A stretch of 64,000 nt of DNA from Oscillospiraceae bacterium. GTDB taxonomy: Bacteria > Bacillota > Clostridia > Oscillospirales > Acutalibacteraceae. A program made the translations under genes and the position numbers. The stretch spans positions 1-64,000 of the forward strand of contig JALEQX010000011.1 in assembly GCA_022763825.1 (NCBI GenBank). Reading direction: 5' to 3'. Below, piece after piece: positions 43,686-53,246 of the stretch; position 1 is the first letter of the stretch, and each line of letters begins with the position of its first letter. Under the pieces are notes generated by a model that did no database searches, had not been told where the DNA came from, and saw nothing but the letters and a program-made list of their open reading frames with translations.

Positions 43686-45251
43686 TTATTTCTCGGCGTT
43701 TGTCTCGCTTTTTGTTTCGGTTACACTCCACTCGTCAAGATTTTTAAAAATATTGCCGTATGTGCAGTCGAGACGTCCCGATATGTTTCTCGAATAAATA
43801 AACACGCCCTGTCTGTAGCATATCGGAGCAAGGGGGATATCGGAGTTGAAAATATTCAAAAAGTCGCGCATGGTTATCTGCGAATTTTTATATTGCTGAT
43901 ACGCCGAGGCGGACGGACTCGACGAAGCGATACCGTACGTCGAAAACAGCGCGGACAAGTCCATGTTATCGGAGAATTTCATTTCTCCCAAATATAAATC
44001 GTAGCTTCCGTCAGAGAGAGCCTGCATATATTCAGACCATGTAAGTTTTGAAACGGTTACGTTTATGTTGACGTTTTTTAATGATTCCTTGATCTTATCG
44101 GCGGCAAGCGAGCGGAACGTGTTGTCCTCGTTTACTATAAGCGTCAGATTACACTGCGGATATCCCGAGGATTTAAGCAGTGCGGAAGCCGAATCGTAGT
44201 TTAATGCAAGTTCCGATTCGTCATAGCCCGAATTAAAATACTCGCTCCATTTCGGATTGAATACGGTATACGCGTTCGAGGCAAATCCCGAGTAGCAGTC
44301 GGAGACGATATCGACCCTGTTGACCGCGAAATTTACAGCCTGCCGAACCTGGGGGAGCGACAGCGCGGACGATGAAGAATTCATACCGAGATAAACGAGG
44401 TTATTAAGATTTACTCCGACATTCGACGCGGCGACTTTTAAATAGCTTCCCGATGAAAGATCGTCGAAAACACAGTCTATGTTTCCGCTTTCAAGGGCAA
44501 GCGCGAGCGTTGCAGACTCTGAAACAGGGTAGAGTTCAACCGTTCCGACACTCGGTTTTGAGCCGGAATATGACGGATTATAGACAAGTTTCGAATCGGA
44601 ATACTTATACATTCCCGAGCCCACGGGAATACTGTCCTTTGACGAAGCTGTACCGGATTTTACAATCGGAAATGTCAGTACGTTTTTTATAAATTTATCT
44701 GCCGTATTAAGTTTTACATTGAGCGTGTACGTACCCGATGATGTTACGGAATCGATATTTTTCAGCTGCTGTGAATAAATATCGCTGTTTTTTGCCTGAT
44801 TAAACGAATATACTACGTCCGACGCCGTAAGAGGGGACGAGTCGCTGAAGTGAATCGAACTGTTAAGCTCAACGGTCAGATTCTGCGGGTCTTTGAAAAC
44901 GGACGATTTTGCAATCTGTTCATACGGAATATATGCGCTGTCGGTTTTGTAAAGCGACTGATACATAAGACACATCGCGTCGTAGTTTAAATTAGCCGTA
45001 ACGAAAAAAGGATTGAGTGACGACGACTGAGACCATCCGATTCTCAGAGAGTCTGTCGGCGTTTTGTTGTTCGCTGAGGAATATGCAATGCTCTGAGAGA
45101 GCGCGTCGTTTTTTTCGTAGAGTTTTGTCTCGCCCTTTGAACATGAAGCAAAACCTATGCTTGTCAGAACCGCGCACAGCACTGCGGTAATTTTAATAAA
45201 CGGCGATTTGTTTGATATCTGTCGTTTTTCCTGTTTTTTCATTGATAACAA
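43686..45251 (-). CDS. Peptide/nickel-type ABC transporter substrate-binding lipoprotein
   Basis: 521-residue family 5 solute-binding protein. The lipobox SIGFASC with Cys near residue 37 anchors it to the membrane. Family segments are LRIGWSQSSSLNPFF, NYDAMCLMYQSLYKTD, IHFSDSSPLTASDVVYSF and VRQAVNFAVNRVDIV. Peptides are the likely ligand class. No permease or ATPase gene is beside it, so it is an orphan component. The start TTG 45251 has GGAGGG eight bases upstream; ATG 45242 is the alternative. Either way its 5' end lies inside ymdB, an overlap of 50-59 bp. Confidence 0.88.
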   Translation of the reverse strand: MLSMKKQEKRQISNKSPFIKITAVLCAVLTSIGFASCSKGETKLYEKNDALSQSIAYSSANNKTPTDSLRIGWSQSSSLNPFFVTANLNYDAMCLMYQSLYKTDSAYIPYEQIAKSSVFKDPQNLTVELNSSIHFSDSSPLTASDVVYSFNQAKNSDIYSQQLKNIDSVTSSGTYTLNVKLNTADKFIKNVLTFPIVKSGTASSKDSIPVGSGMYKYSDSKLVYNPSYSGSKPSVGTVELYPVSESATLALALESGNIDCVFDDLSSGSYLKVAASNVGVNLNNLVYLGMNSSSSALSLPQVRQAVNFAVNRVDIVSDCYSGFASNAYTVFNPKWSEYFNSGYDESELALNYDSASALLKSSGYPQCNLTLIVNEDNTFRSLAADKIKESLKNVNINVTVSKLTWSEYMQALSDGSYDLYLGEMKFSDNMDLSALFSTYGIASSSPSASAYQQYKNSQITMRDFLNIFNSDIPLAPICYRQGVFIYSRNISGRLDCTYGNIFKNLDEWSVTETKSETNAEK

Positions 45252-45966
45252 AGATACATCCCTCCATTTTGCACCGAGAGCCGGGATTGGTAAATCTCAC
45301 GGGCATATTGGTTTTGAATTTTTCTATAACGTCGCCCGGCGTAACGCCGAGAACCGAATCAACCGCGCCGGTCATTCCGATGTCGGTAATATATCCCGTG
45401 CCTCCCGGCAGAATCTGCGCGTCGGCAGTCGGAACATGTGTATGAGTACCGAAAACTGCGGTTACTTTCGAATCAAGATAAAATCCCATGGCGCGTTTTT
45501 CGCTCGTTGCCTCGGCGTGGAAGTCGAGGATTATATTTTTAACGGGCGAAAGCTCTCTTAATATATTATCTATTACATTGAACGGATTGTCAAGATTATC
45601 GAGATAAACCGTACCCATAAGATTTACGACCGCGAGTGAATATCTGCCCATGTCGAGGATATAATATCCTCTGCCCGGCGCGTCTAAAGGGTAGTTTGCG
45701 GGGCGTATCATCGGGAAATTATCCGAAAAAACGGAGTATATTTCGCGCCGTCTGTATACATGATTGCCCGTTGTGATAACGTCCGCTCCGCCGGTAAGCA
45801 AATCTGACGCGCTCTGCTCGGTAATGCCGTTGCCCTGCGCGGAATTTTCGCCGTTGACGATGCAGATATCTATATTGTTTTCCCGTTTGAATGCGGGGAG
45901 TCTTTTTCTTAAAAATGCGCGTCCGCCATCACCGACAACGTCGCCTATTGCCAATACTTTTATCAT
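45193..45966 (-). CDS. ymdB: YmdB/TIGR00282 family metallophosphoesterase
   Basis: Calcineurin-like phosphodiesterase; the B. subtilis member hydrolyses 2',3'-cyclic nucleotides and affects biofilm. Motifs are LAIGDVVGDGGRAF, IVNGENSAQGNGI, TTGNHVYRR, LDFHAEATSEKRAMG and FGTHTHVPTAD, which cover the full dimetal site. 258 residues. The start is ATG 45966 with AAGGTGG upstream. It lies next to rny as in many Firmicutes, separated by a hairpin. Confidence 0.93.
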   Translation of the reverse strand: MIKVLAIGDVVGDGGRAFLRKRLPAFKRENNIDICIVNGENSAQGNGITEQSASDLLTGGADVITTGNHVYRRREIYSVFSDNFPMIRPANYPLDAPGRGYYILDMGRYSLAVVNLMGTVYLDNLDNPFNVIDNILRELSPVKNIILDFHAEATSEKRAMGFYLDSKVTAVFGTHTHVPTADAQILPGGTGYITDIGMTGAVDSVLGVTPGDVIEKFKTNMPVRFTNPGSRCKMEGCIFVINEKTGKTTDIKQIAVY

Positions 45967-45980
45967 AAGCCACCTTGTAG

Positions 45981-46010
45981 AAAAGGGACGGTTATTGCGC
46001 CGTCCCTTTT
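45981..46010 (-). terminator. Hairpin between rny and ymdB
   Basis: AAAAGGGACGG pairs with CCGTCCCTTTT (loop CGCAATAA region). On the minus strand only TTTTCT follows, so termination may be partial and ymdB partly co-transcribed with rny. Confidence 0.65.
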
Positions 46011-46012
46011 TA

Positions 46013-47566
46013 TTATTTTGCGTAGTCAAAAGCTCTGCTTTCTCTGATAATGTGAACCTTGATCTGTCCGGGATATTCGAGTTCGTCCTCGATCTTCTTA
46101 ACGATATCGCGTGCGATAAGAGTCATCTGATCGTCGCTTACGACTTCGGGCTTAACCATGATTCTTACTTCGCGTCCTGCCTGAATTGCGAAAGATTTTT
46201 CAACTCCGTTGAATGAAGTTGCAATTTCCTCGAGTTTCTCAAGACGCTTGATGTAGTTCTGTACGTTCTCTCTTCTTGCGCCCGGTCGTGCCGCCGAAAT
46301 TGTGTCAGCCGCCTGAACAAGACACGCGACAACGGTTTTAGCCTCTACGTCGCCGTGGTGAGCCTGAATTGCGTTAACGATATTCTCGTTTTCTTTGTAT
46401 TTTCTCGCGGCCTCGACGCCCAGCTCAATATGCGAGCCGTCAAACTGATGGTCGAGAGCTTTTCCGATATCGTGGAGAAGACCGGCTCTCTTAGCAGACT
46501 TAACGTCGGCTCCGAGTTCCGCAGCCATAAGACCTGCGAGATATGAAACTTCGAGCGAATGGTCAAGTACGTTCTGACCATAACTCGTACGATATCTAAG
46601 TCTGCCGAGAAGTTTGACAAGTTCGCCGTGGAGTCCGTTGACTCCCGCGTCGATAACGGCTCTTTCGCCGACCTGCTTAATCGTAGCCTCAACCTCACGG
46701 CGGGATTTTTCGTACATTTCCTCAATTTTTGCGGGATGAATACGTCCGTCCTGTATAAGCTTCTCAAGCGTAAGTCTCGCAATTTCGCGTCTTACGGGGT
46801 CGAAGCTCGAAATCGTAATAGCTTCGGGCGTGTCGTCGATGATAAGGTCGACGCCTGTAATGGTTTCAAGCGAGCGGATGTTTCTGCCCTCTCTGCCTAT
46901 GATTCTGCCCTTCATTTCGTCGTTGGGAAGATTTACTACGGAAACCGTAGCCTCCGCAACGTGATCTGCGGCACAGCGCTGGATTGCCGTTGTGATAATC
47001 TCGCGTGCGAGTTTATCGGCATCGTCCTTTGTCTGCTGTTCGATTTCTCTGATTTTAACCGCTTTTTCGTGAACAAGTTCGTTTTCGAGATTTTTGATAA
47101 GATAATCCTTAGCCTGTTCCTTGCTGAAGCCCGAAATTTTCTCGAGCATGTCGAACTGACTTTTTTTAAGAGTTTCTACCTCCGCCATTTTTTCGTCGGC
47201 GGCTTTAATCTTTTTATTGAGGATATCGTCTTTTTTCTCAATGTTTTCAGTTTTTTTGTCGAGCGTTTCCTCTTTTTGGATGAGTCGTCTCTCCTGGCGC
47301 TGGACTTCGCTTCTGCGTTCTCTTATCTCTTTATCGAGTTCGCTGCGCTGTTTGTGAATCTCATCCTTTGCCTCGAGGATAGCTTCTTTTTTCTTTGATT
47401 CGGCCTGATTTACGGCTTCGGTGACGATTCTGTTCGCTTCGTCCGTGGCTGAGCCTATTGCTGCCTCGGCAACCTTACGGCGGTGAATTGTTCCGACAAT
47501 AAAACCGACCGCACCGAATATGACAGCTGCGGCAACTATCAGACCTATCGCTAAACCTGTGTTCAA
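46013..47566 (-). CDS. rny: Ribonuclease Y
   Basis: Membrane-bound endoribonuclease that starts mRNA decay in Firmicutes. An N-terminal membrane helix ([21 protein letters not shown]) precedes a long coiled coil to about residue 190. The KH domain has [16 protein letters not shown] and the HD catalytic domain has [13 protein letters not shown] and an [11 protein letters not shown]is motif. 517 residues, standard. The ATG follows GGAGGTG. It has its own promoter near 47701-47729. Confidence 0.97.
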   Translation of the reverse strand: MNTGLAIGLIVAAAVIFGAVGFIVGTIHRRKVAEAAIGSATDEANRIVTEAVNQAESKKKEAILEAKDEIHKQRSELDKEIRERRSEVQRQERRLIQKEETLDKKTENIEKKDDILNKKIKAADEKMAEVETLKKSQFDMLEKISGFSKEQAKDYLIKNLENELVHEKAVKIREIEQQTKDDADKLAREIITTAIQRCAADHVAEATVSVVNLPNDEMKGRIIGREGRNIRSLETITGVDLIIDDTPEAITISSFDPVRREIARLTLEKLIQDGRIHPAKIEEMYEKSRREVEATIKQVGERAVIDAGVNGLHGELVKLLGRLRYRTSYGQNVLDHSLEVSYLAGLMAAELGADVKSAKRAGLLHDIGKALDHQFDGSHIELGVEAARKYKENENIVNAIQAHHGDVEAKTVVACLVQAADTISAARPGARRENVQNYIKRLEKLEEIATSFNGVEKSFAIQAGREVRIMVKPEVVSDDQMTLIARDIVKKIEDELEYPGQIKVHIIRESRAFDYAK

Positions 47567-47700
47567 ATTTGCACCTCCGTTTTAAAATTTTTATCCGTAG
47601 AAGAACGCCGGGAACCGTACGTTCAATGCTTAATCGGAAACAATGCGTATATTACTACATTATTGTATTAATGTGTAAAACCTACAACATTATCTTTAAT

Positions 47701-47729
47701 ATTTTAGTATTTTTTTATCGTTTTGTCAA
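47701..47729 (-). promoter_or_regulatory. Promoter of rny
   Basis: On the minus strand TTGACA (47724-47729) and TAAAAT (47701-47706) are separated by 17 bp. Confidence 0.75.
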
Positions 47730-47782
47730 GTAGTATTCCTTTAACGATGTGAACAAATTGTAAACTGTTTAAAAAATTGTCG

Positions 47783-48685
47783 TCATGTCAAAAATGCGCC
47801 CTGTATGATATTTTTTTCTTTAAAAGCATTGTTTATCGAATTCAAAACGTCTTTTTTATTCCCCGACCAAAGGGGAGAAACCAGCGTTTTTTTGTCGCCG
47901 TCGCCCGTAATTCGGTGAATAACGATGTCGGCGGGAATGTGCGGTATGAGATATTCGAGAAGAGATATATACTCCTCTTTTTCGAATGTTTTTATTTTTC
48001 CTGCAAGAAAATCGGAATAAATCGGAGCGTCGGACGAAATGTAAAGCATGTGAAGTTTTAATCCCCATGTCCCGCATTTTACTGCAAAATTTATGCTCTC
48101 GAGCATGTCCTCTTTCGTTTCGCCGGGCAGACCGAGAATTATATGCGTTACGACTTTGATTCCCGCTTCGTTCAGCTTCCTTACCGCCGAAACGTATTTT
48201 TCGTTTTCATAAGAACGGCGGATGTATTTTACACTTTCCCCTTTTGTGCTTTGAAGCCCGAGCTCGACCCATACCGGTTTTATTTTATTAAGATTTTTCA
48301 GAAGTTCGATTTTATCGTCCTCAAGGCAATCGGGGCGTGTGGCGATTGATAAAACCTCGATATCCGGCGCGGAAATTGCTTCGGTGAATATTTTTTCAAG
48401 ATAGCCGCAGGGGGCGTATGTGTTTGTAAACGACTGAAAATATGCGATGTATTTTCCCGAGGAATTTTTTGCTTTGACGCGCAGTTTTGCGAGTTCGATT
48501 TGTTTTAAAATACTGCCTTTTTCGCAGAATTCGCCCGAACCCTTCTCCGAGCAGAATATGCATCCGCCGAAACTTAACGAGCCGTCCCTGTTCGGACATG
48601 TCGTAACGCCCGACAGAGACAGCTTATATAATTTGTGACCGAATTCTTTTTTGCAGTAATCGTTTAGCGTAAAACAGCCCGTCAT
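47783..48685 (-). CDS. TIGR01212 (YhcC/YtqA) family radical SAM protein
   Basis: 300-residue radical SAM enzyme of unknown reaction. The family start VTTCPNRDGSLSFGGCIFCS carries the Cys residues for the 4Fe-4S cluster. YIAYFQSFTNTYAP, LSIATRPDCLED, VWVELGLQSTKG and THIILGLPGETKEDM are all present. YhcC-type proteins are thought to act in RNA or cofactor modification. Its start overlaps the end of the U32 peptidase gene by 4 bp, so the two are co-translated. Confidence 0.92.
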   Translation of the reverse strand: MTGCFTLNDYCKKEFGHKLYKLSLSGVTTCPNRDGSLSFGGCIFCSEKGSGEFCEKGSILKQIELAKLRVKAKNSSGKYIAYFQSFTNTYAPCGYLEKIFTEAISAPDIEVLSIATRPDCLEDDKIELLKNLNKIKPVWVELGLQSTKGESVKYIRRSYENEKYVSAVRKLNEAGIKVVTHIILGLPGETKEDMLESINFAVKCGTWGLKLHMLYISSDAPIYSDFLAGKIKTFEKEEYISLLEYLIPHIPADIVIHRITGDGDKKTLVSPLWSGNKKDVLNSINNAFKEKNIIQGAFLT

Positions 48686-50730
48686 AATATCTGTCTGTAA
48701 TAAAGTCCGCCCGTTTTTTTTGAGGGGAGCTTTTCTTTGTTTTTGAATAATTTATAAATCTTTTCGCACGTTTCTTTCTTTTCGAATGTAAAGTAAAGAA
48801 GCGAGAAATCGAGCGCGGACAGATCCTTGTCGCCTATGTACGTCGGGATAGAGTTTAAAAGCGACGAGTATTTTTTATATGAGCACATTATGTAAAACGG
48901 AGTTTTGTATCTGTCCTCGATTTTTGTAAGCCCGGTGCATTTTGAGCACCCGTCATTAGTCTGCGCGGGACAAGTGCGAAAACGCATCAACGGCATAAAT
49001 CCGTATGCAAATGCGCCCTTCGGTATGTTCGAGGTCAGTTTTTTTATGTTGTCCATGGAGAGTTCTGCCGATACGACGATATCGCTTACTCCCATATCCG
49101 CGTAGACTTTTGCGGCGGCTGAGTTTAATATATTTGTATAATTCGACGCGTGAACGCGGAAATTTTCACTTATGCAGTAATCGATTATACCGATATTGTC
49201 GCAGTAAACGTCGTTTATGCCGAGAGCTTTAAGCCGGGCGAGCTTTTCCTTAACTTTTTCTTCATCCGACGGGTAGATAAGCGCGGGAGTTTCGGCGAAA
49301 ACGGAGCCCGAATAATCTTTTATTATATTCGGATTTTTAAGAATTTCGTTTAACGGCAGAATGATGTCGTCGTGCAGTTTTAAATTAAAAATCTGTTCTG
49401 CGGACGTAAATCTCATTCTTATTTTTTTGTCTCCCGAGGAAACGATACGGGGTTGTTCCGTTTCGTTATCCGCCGGTGGATCGTAAAATTTTTTAGGATG
49501 CAAAACCGCTCTTTTTTCGTAGAGAGAGTCGAGCGCGCGCCTTCTCATTGAATTAAGCGACGATGCGGAGAGGGAAATGCCGTCGGCAATATCCGCATTA
49601 AATGAATTTATATAAAAAATCGTTCCGCCCGTTTTTGAAAAGCATTTTTTTGCAAAATCGTAATCAAGAGGTTTTGATTTGGCTTCTTCCGGAACGTCAC
49701 CGTTTATTCTAACGGAATTTACGCCGTCGGAAACCGTAACGAATGATGAATTTTTATCCGCATGAAAATCGACCGAAATACCGACGGACTGAATTTCGTC
49801 CTTATATAAAAACGCAAGGGAGCTTAAAACGTCTTTCGCGGCGGTTACGTCGTCTTTTAATCTGTAACCGAACATGTCGAGGTTTCGTCTGCCGGTATAA
49901 TAACCGTCGGTAAAACCGCTTCTTGAAAATACGCTTCTCAATGATTCGGAATCATAACTGAGTCCGTCCCTTGATTTCTTACATGAATTTACCGCGGCGG
50001 CAACATACTCGGGGCGTTTCATTCTGCCCTCGATTTTAAGAGACGTTACGCCGATTTTTTCAAGCTCAGGAATGTATTCAATCAGCGACGAATCCTTTAA
50101 CGACAGCGCGTGCGTTCTGTTGTGACATTTGAAATCGAGTCTGCACGGCTGGGCGCATCTGCCTCTGTTTCCGCTCCTGCCTCCGAGCATGGACGATAGA
50201 TAGCACATTCCCGAAACGCTCATACACAGCGCGCCGTGAACAAAAATCTCCGTTTCAATATTCGGAACTTCGCATAATGTTTTTATTTCGTCTTTCGTAA
50301 GCTCTCTGGGCGCGACCGCACGGACGAATCCGAGTTTTTTTAATGCTTCAAGTCCCATAACGTTGTGAACCGCCGTCTGCGTGGAGGCGTGCAGCCTTAA
50401 CTCGGGACAGTGTTTTTTTACAATTTCGGCTATGGCAAAATCCTGAACTATAACGCCGTCAACGCCCGCTTCCGCAATTGCTTTTACCGCGTTTTTTGCG
50501 TCAAGGTATTCGTCGTCTGTTATCAAAGTGTTTATCGCCGCGTATACCTTTACGTTCCTTGCATGAGCGTATGATACCGCCTCTTTTAAGCTTTCGGGCG
50601 TGAAATTTTCCGCCGAGCTCCGTGCGGAAAAACGGTCTAATCCGAGATAGACCGCGTCCGCGGAGCTCCGCACGGCGGATATCAGTTGTTCGTGTCCGCC
50701 CGCAGGGGCGAGAATTTCAGGTTTGTTCAT
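48682..50730 (-). CDS. U32 family peptidase, long form
   Basis: 682 residues. The N-terminal U32 domain has PEILAPAGGHEQLISAVRS, ADAVYLGLDRFSAR and FVHGALCMSVSGMCYLSS. The cysteine cluster typical of the family is seen in RGRCAQPCRLDF. The C-terminal half resembles DUF3656-type extensions with further Cys residues (CPAQTNDGCSKC). Bacterial U32 proteins such as RlhA and TrhP hydroxylate RNA bases rather than cleave peptides. Pairing with a YhcC radical SAM protein supports an RNA-modification role, by inference only. Confidence 0.9.
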   Translation of the reverse strand: MNKPEILAPAGGHEQLISAVRSSADAVYLGLDRFSARSSAENFTPESLKEAVSYAHARNVKVYAAINTLITDDEYLDAKNAVKAIAEAGVDGVIVQDFAIAEIVKKHCPELRLHASTQTAVHNVMGLEALKKLGFVRAVAPRELTKDEIKTLCEVPNIETEIFVHGALCMSVSGMCYLSSMLGGRSGNRGRCAQPCRLDFKCHNRTHALSLKDSSLIEYIPELEKIGVTSLKIEGRMKRPEYVAAAVNSCKKSRDGLSYDSESLRSVFSRSGFTDGYYTGRRNLDMFGYRLKDDVTAAKDVLSSLAFLYKDEIQSVGISVDFHADKNSSFVTVSDGVNSVRINGDVPEEAKSKPLDYDFAKKCFSKTGGTIFYINSFNADIADGISLSASSLNSMRRRALDSLYEKRAVLHPKKFYDPPADNETEQPRIVSSGDKKIRMRFTSAEQIFNLKLHDDIILPLNEILKNPNIIKDYSGSVFAETPALIYPSDEEKVKEKLARLKALGINDVYCDNIGIIDYCISENFRVHASNYTNILNSAAAKVYADMGVSDIVVSAELSMDNIKKLTSNIPKGAFAYGFMPLMRFRTCPAQTNDGCSKCTGLTKIEDRYKTPFYIMCSYKKYSSLLNSIPTYIGDKDLSALDFSLLYFTFEKKETCEKIYKLFKNKEKLPSKKTGGLYYRQIL

Positions 50731-50767
50731 GAAAATACTCCGTTTAACATTTTAAATATATTAATAT

Positions 50768-50796
50768 AATATACCAACTTTTTATTAAAAAATCAA
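50768..50796 (-). promoter_or_regulatory. Promoter of the U32 peptidase gene
   Basis: On the minus strand TTGATT (50791-50796) and TATATT (50768-50773) are separated by 17 bp. Confidence 0.6.
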
Positions 50797-50819
50797 TAAT
50801 CCGTTCGGCGAAAAACGAC

Positions 50820-50848
50820 TTGAAAACATTATATATATGTAATACAAT
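50820..50848 (+). promoter_or_regulatory. Promoter of the PflA-like radical SAM gene
   Basis: TTGAAA (50820-50825) and TACAAT (50843-50848) are separated by 17 bp, just before a GGTG ribosome site. Confidence 0.5.
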
Positions 50849-50866
50849 TATGTTTAGGTGATTTGA

Positions 50867-51748
50867 ATGGAAAATATGTGTAATATATGTCCGCGCAGAT
50901 GCAATGTCGACAGAAGCGTCAAAACCGGATTCTGCGGGCAGAAAAACGTCCTGCGCGTCGCGCGTGCCGCCGCTCATTTTTGGGAGGAGCCGTGTATAAG
51001 CGGAGCGGGCGGTTCGGGCACGGTGTTTTTCAGCGGATGCAATTTAAGATGCGTTTTTTGTCAGAATTCGCAGATAAGCTCGGGCGGATTCGGCAAGGAT
51101 ATAAGCGTAAAAAAGCTTAAAGAAATATACGAGCGTCTTATAGATTTCGGCGTTGACAATATAAATCTTGTTACTCCGACTCATTTTACCGACCTCATAA
51201 TCGAATCGCTCGACGAGGAACTGCCTGTCCCCGTCATATGGAATTCGGGAGGCTATGACTCCGTTGAGACGATTAAAAAATTAGAGGGTAAAATCGACGT
51301 TTATATGCCGGATTTAAAATATATGAATTCGGAAACTGCAAGGAAATATTCGTCTGCGCCGGATTATCCCGAGACCGCGGTTTCGGCGATAACGGAGATG
51401 TTTAATCAGGTCGGAAAGTCCCGTTTTGACTCTGACGGTATGCTAAAAAAAGGCGTGCTCATAAGACATCTGATACTGCCCGGAAACGTTGAAAACACAC
51501 TTGACGTTATTGATTGGGTCAGCGGTAATTTTAACAGCGGTGACGTTTTGTTCAGTCTGATGAGACAGTACACGCCCCCCGCGTTCGACACCGGATTCAA
51601 AGAACTTTCGCGCAGGGTGACGGACGCGGAGTATGAAAGGTGCGAAGATTATATGTATCTTGCGGGAATCGAGGACGGATTCGTACAGGATATATCGTCC
51701 GCCGAGAGCGAATACACACCGCCGTTTAATTTAGAGGGCGTTGAGTGA
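50867..51748 (+). CDS. Radical SAM protein related to pyruvate formate-lyase activase (PflX-like)
   Basis: 293 residues. The N-terminus has a Cys motif CNICPRRCNVDR, followed by the radical SAM motif FSGCNLRCVFCQNSQIS and the glycine-rich INLVTPTHFT region. LKYMNSETARKYSSAPDY and IRHLILPGNVENT match the PflX/YgkA branch of PflA-like activases. The target glycyl-radical enzyme or other substrate is not in this window. It is divergent from the U32 peptidase gene. Confidence 0.85.
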   Translation: MENMCNICPRRCNVDRSVKTGFCGQKNVLRVARAAAHFWEEPCISGAGGSGTVFFSGCNLRCVFCQNSQISSGGFGKDISVKKLKEIYERLIDFGVDNINLVTPTHFTDLIIESLDEELPVPVIWNSGGYDSVETIKKLEGKIDVYMPDLKYMNSETARKYSSAPDYPETAVSAITEMFNQVGKSRFDSDGMLKKGVLIRHLILPGNVENTLDVIDWVSGNFNSGDVLFSLMRQYTPPAFDTGFKELSRRVTDAEYERCEDYMYLAGIEDGFVQDISSAESEYTPPFNLEGVE

Positions 51749-51824
51749 TTTAATTTTGTAATTTTATTGAATATTCAAAAAGTATGTGATAAAATTAGAA
51801 AATAAAATGAAAAGGGTTGGTTGT

Positions 51825-52364
51825 ATGTCAGAGGTTAAGGAAAAAACCGGTCTCGAAAAGCCGGAAGAGAAAACTCAGGGCAAAAAGAACGCTTTGCAGG
51901 CTGTTAAATTTGCGCTGTTTTCGTGTTCTGCGGGTATAATTCAGCTCGGAAGTTTCACGCTCATGAGCGAGGTTATCGTAAAAACGGATTTCATTCAGAA
52001 TCTTATGGCGAATCATGAGACTTTCGCAAAAATCATGGAGAACGAATACGGTCCGATGTATCTTATCGCGCTGATACTCTCAGTTTTATGGAACTTTACG
52101 ATAAACAGAAAGTTTACGTTCAAATCGGCGGCGAACATTCCGATAGCCATGCTTAAGGTTTTCGGCTACTATCTCGTATTTACTCCGCTGTCAACGGTTA
52201 TAGGAAATTACTGTACGGCAAAATTCGCGTCTGTCGGCGGAATCGATTACATAGTTCTTGGAGTCACGATGCTTTGCAATATGATAACCGAATTTCTGTT
52301 CTGCAAATTCGTTGTTTACAGAAATCAGGAGAATACCGCGGTTAAGAAGGAAAAAAAGAAATAA
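51825..52364 (+). CDS. GtrA-like family membrane protein
   Basis: 179 residues with four hydrophobic segments, preceded by a charged N-terminus. The family signature VLWNFTINRKFTFKS is present. GtrA proteins are thought to help move lipid-linked sugars in cell-surface glycan synthesis. The start is probably ATG 51825 (MSEVKEK) with GGGTTGG upstream; in-frame ATGs at 51807 and 51786 lack a ribosome site. It is followed by a strong terminator. Confidence 0.82.
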   Translation: MSEVKEKTGLEKPEEKTQGKKNALQAVKFALFSCSAGIIQLGSFTLMSEVIVKTDFIQNLMANHETFAKIMENEYGPMYLIALILSVLWNFTINRKFTFKSAANIPIAMLKVFGYYLVFTPLSTVIGNYCTAKFASVGGIDYIVLGVTMLCNMITEFLFCKFVVYRNQENTAVKKEKKK

Positions 52365-52371
52365 TAAAAAG

Positions 52372-52410
52372 GGGACTGTAAAAAACGAATTTACAGTCCC
52401 TGTGTTTTTT
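52372..52410 (+). terminator. Terminator of the GtrA-like gene
   Basis: GGGACTGTAAA pairs with TTTACAGTCCC, a loop of seven bases, then TGTGTTTTTT. It serves convergent genes. Confidence 0.88.
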
Positions 52411-52426
52411 CGCGTTTTAAGTTTAA

Positions 52427-52882
52427 TCAGGTTTTGTTACCGATAATGATACTGCGGATAACTTCAATGATAACCTTGAACATTTGCTTGAGCATTACGA
52501 GAATCGAAGCGGCAAGATTGCCTTTTCCCTGTTCGAACGTAAGGTAAACGAGGATGTTGGTGTCTTCGTTAATCTCGCTGATAGTGTAAATGCCGTGCTC
52601 GTCGGGAGTCAGAGTCTTGTGGTTAGCCTCGACAATAGCCATAGCATTTGTATACTTGGGATTGCCGTCGGCGTCGCGCTCAACTTCAATCGTGAACTTG
52701 AAATCTGCACCGGGTTCTACGTACTGATCGTAACCGTCGAGGGGATGAATGTAGCATCCTTTGTTCTGAACCTCATACGAAACATAGTACGTCTGATAAT
52801 CTCCGTCCGAAGCGTAAGCTATAACGGCGGGGAACGATACGAGCATGGTGAGAACAAGTAAAACCGAAATTATTTTTTTCAT
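52427..52882 (-). CDS. Small secreted protein of unknown function
   Basis: 151 residues. A clear signal peptide (IISVLLVLTMLVSFPAVIAYAS) is followed by a short beta-rich domain of unknown family and a C-terminal helix (NLAASILVMLKQMFKVIIEVIRSIII) that is hydrophobic and amphipathic. Such C-terminal helices recur in secreted proteins of Oscillospiraceae and may hold them at the membrane. The start ATG has GGAGG upstream. Confidence 0.75.
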   Translation of the reverse strand: MKKIISVLLVLTMLVSFPAVIAYASDGDYQTYYVSYEVQNKGCYIHPLDGYDQYVEPGADFKFTIEVERDADGNPKYTNAMAIVEANHKTLTPDEHGIYTISEINEDTNILVYLTFEQGKGNLAASILVMLKQMFKVIIEVIRSIIIGNKT

Positions 52883-52917
52883 GGAATCTCCTCCGTTTTA
52901 TGATTTATTGAATTGAT

Positions 52918-53199
52918 TATAGCAAAAGAGAGTCGAACCCCATAAGCCCAAAACGCACCGTCTCACGCCTCTGAGAACGGTTTTTTCCTTGAAATACGCC
53001 AGTATTCCTGCGAAAAAGAACCGTCCCCATAGACGCAATCCGCTGTATTTTGGGTGCGGAGCAGTTTATATCAATCATATTTTCGTTTCGGCAAGGCAAG
53101 GGAACGCAGAAAGCCTAACGGCTTTCAAGTTTCTTTAACGCAGTCGAAGCGGAAAGAGGGTGGATATAAACCTTATGAGTTCGACTCCCTTTTGCTATA
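52918..53199. repeat. 282-bp element with long terminal inverted repeats
   Basis: The ends are near-perfect inverted repeats of about 28 bp: 52918-52946 and 53172-53199, sharing TATAGCAAAAG and GAGTCGAAC and ending in CATAAG. Each end includes a T-arm-like GTTCGACTC. The interior holds a long hairpin (52976-53023) with arms ACGGTTTTTTCC and GAAAAAGAACCGT around GAAATAC/GTATTCC. No coding sequence is seen. It resembles a MITE or REP-derived element; copies elsewhere in the genome would prove it. Confidence 0.6.
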
Positions 53200-53207
53200 G
53201 CAGAAAA

Positions 53208-53246
53208 ACAATAATTTACCGCATTACCGTGCGATAAATTATTGTT
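53208..53246. repeat. Palindrome sharing its arms with the rpe terminator
   Basis: AACAATAATTTA...TAAATTATTGTT with an inner CGCA/TGCG. The same 12-base arms recur at 62799-62828. A second hairpin with a T tail (53247-53285, GTCCGCG/CGCGGAC, then TTTTATTTT) follows on the plus strand. Confidence 0.6.

Noticed and set aside
46559..47398. 279-codon plus-strand frame opposite rny
   Set aside because: Shadow of the RNase Y coiled coil and KH region.
52918..53199. A complete tRNA or tmRNA at the element ends
   Set aside because: Only T-arm-like segments are present; no acceptor, D-arm or anticodon arm could be paired.
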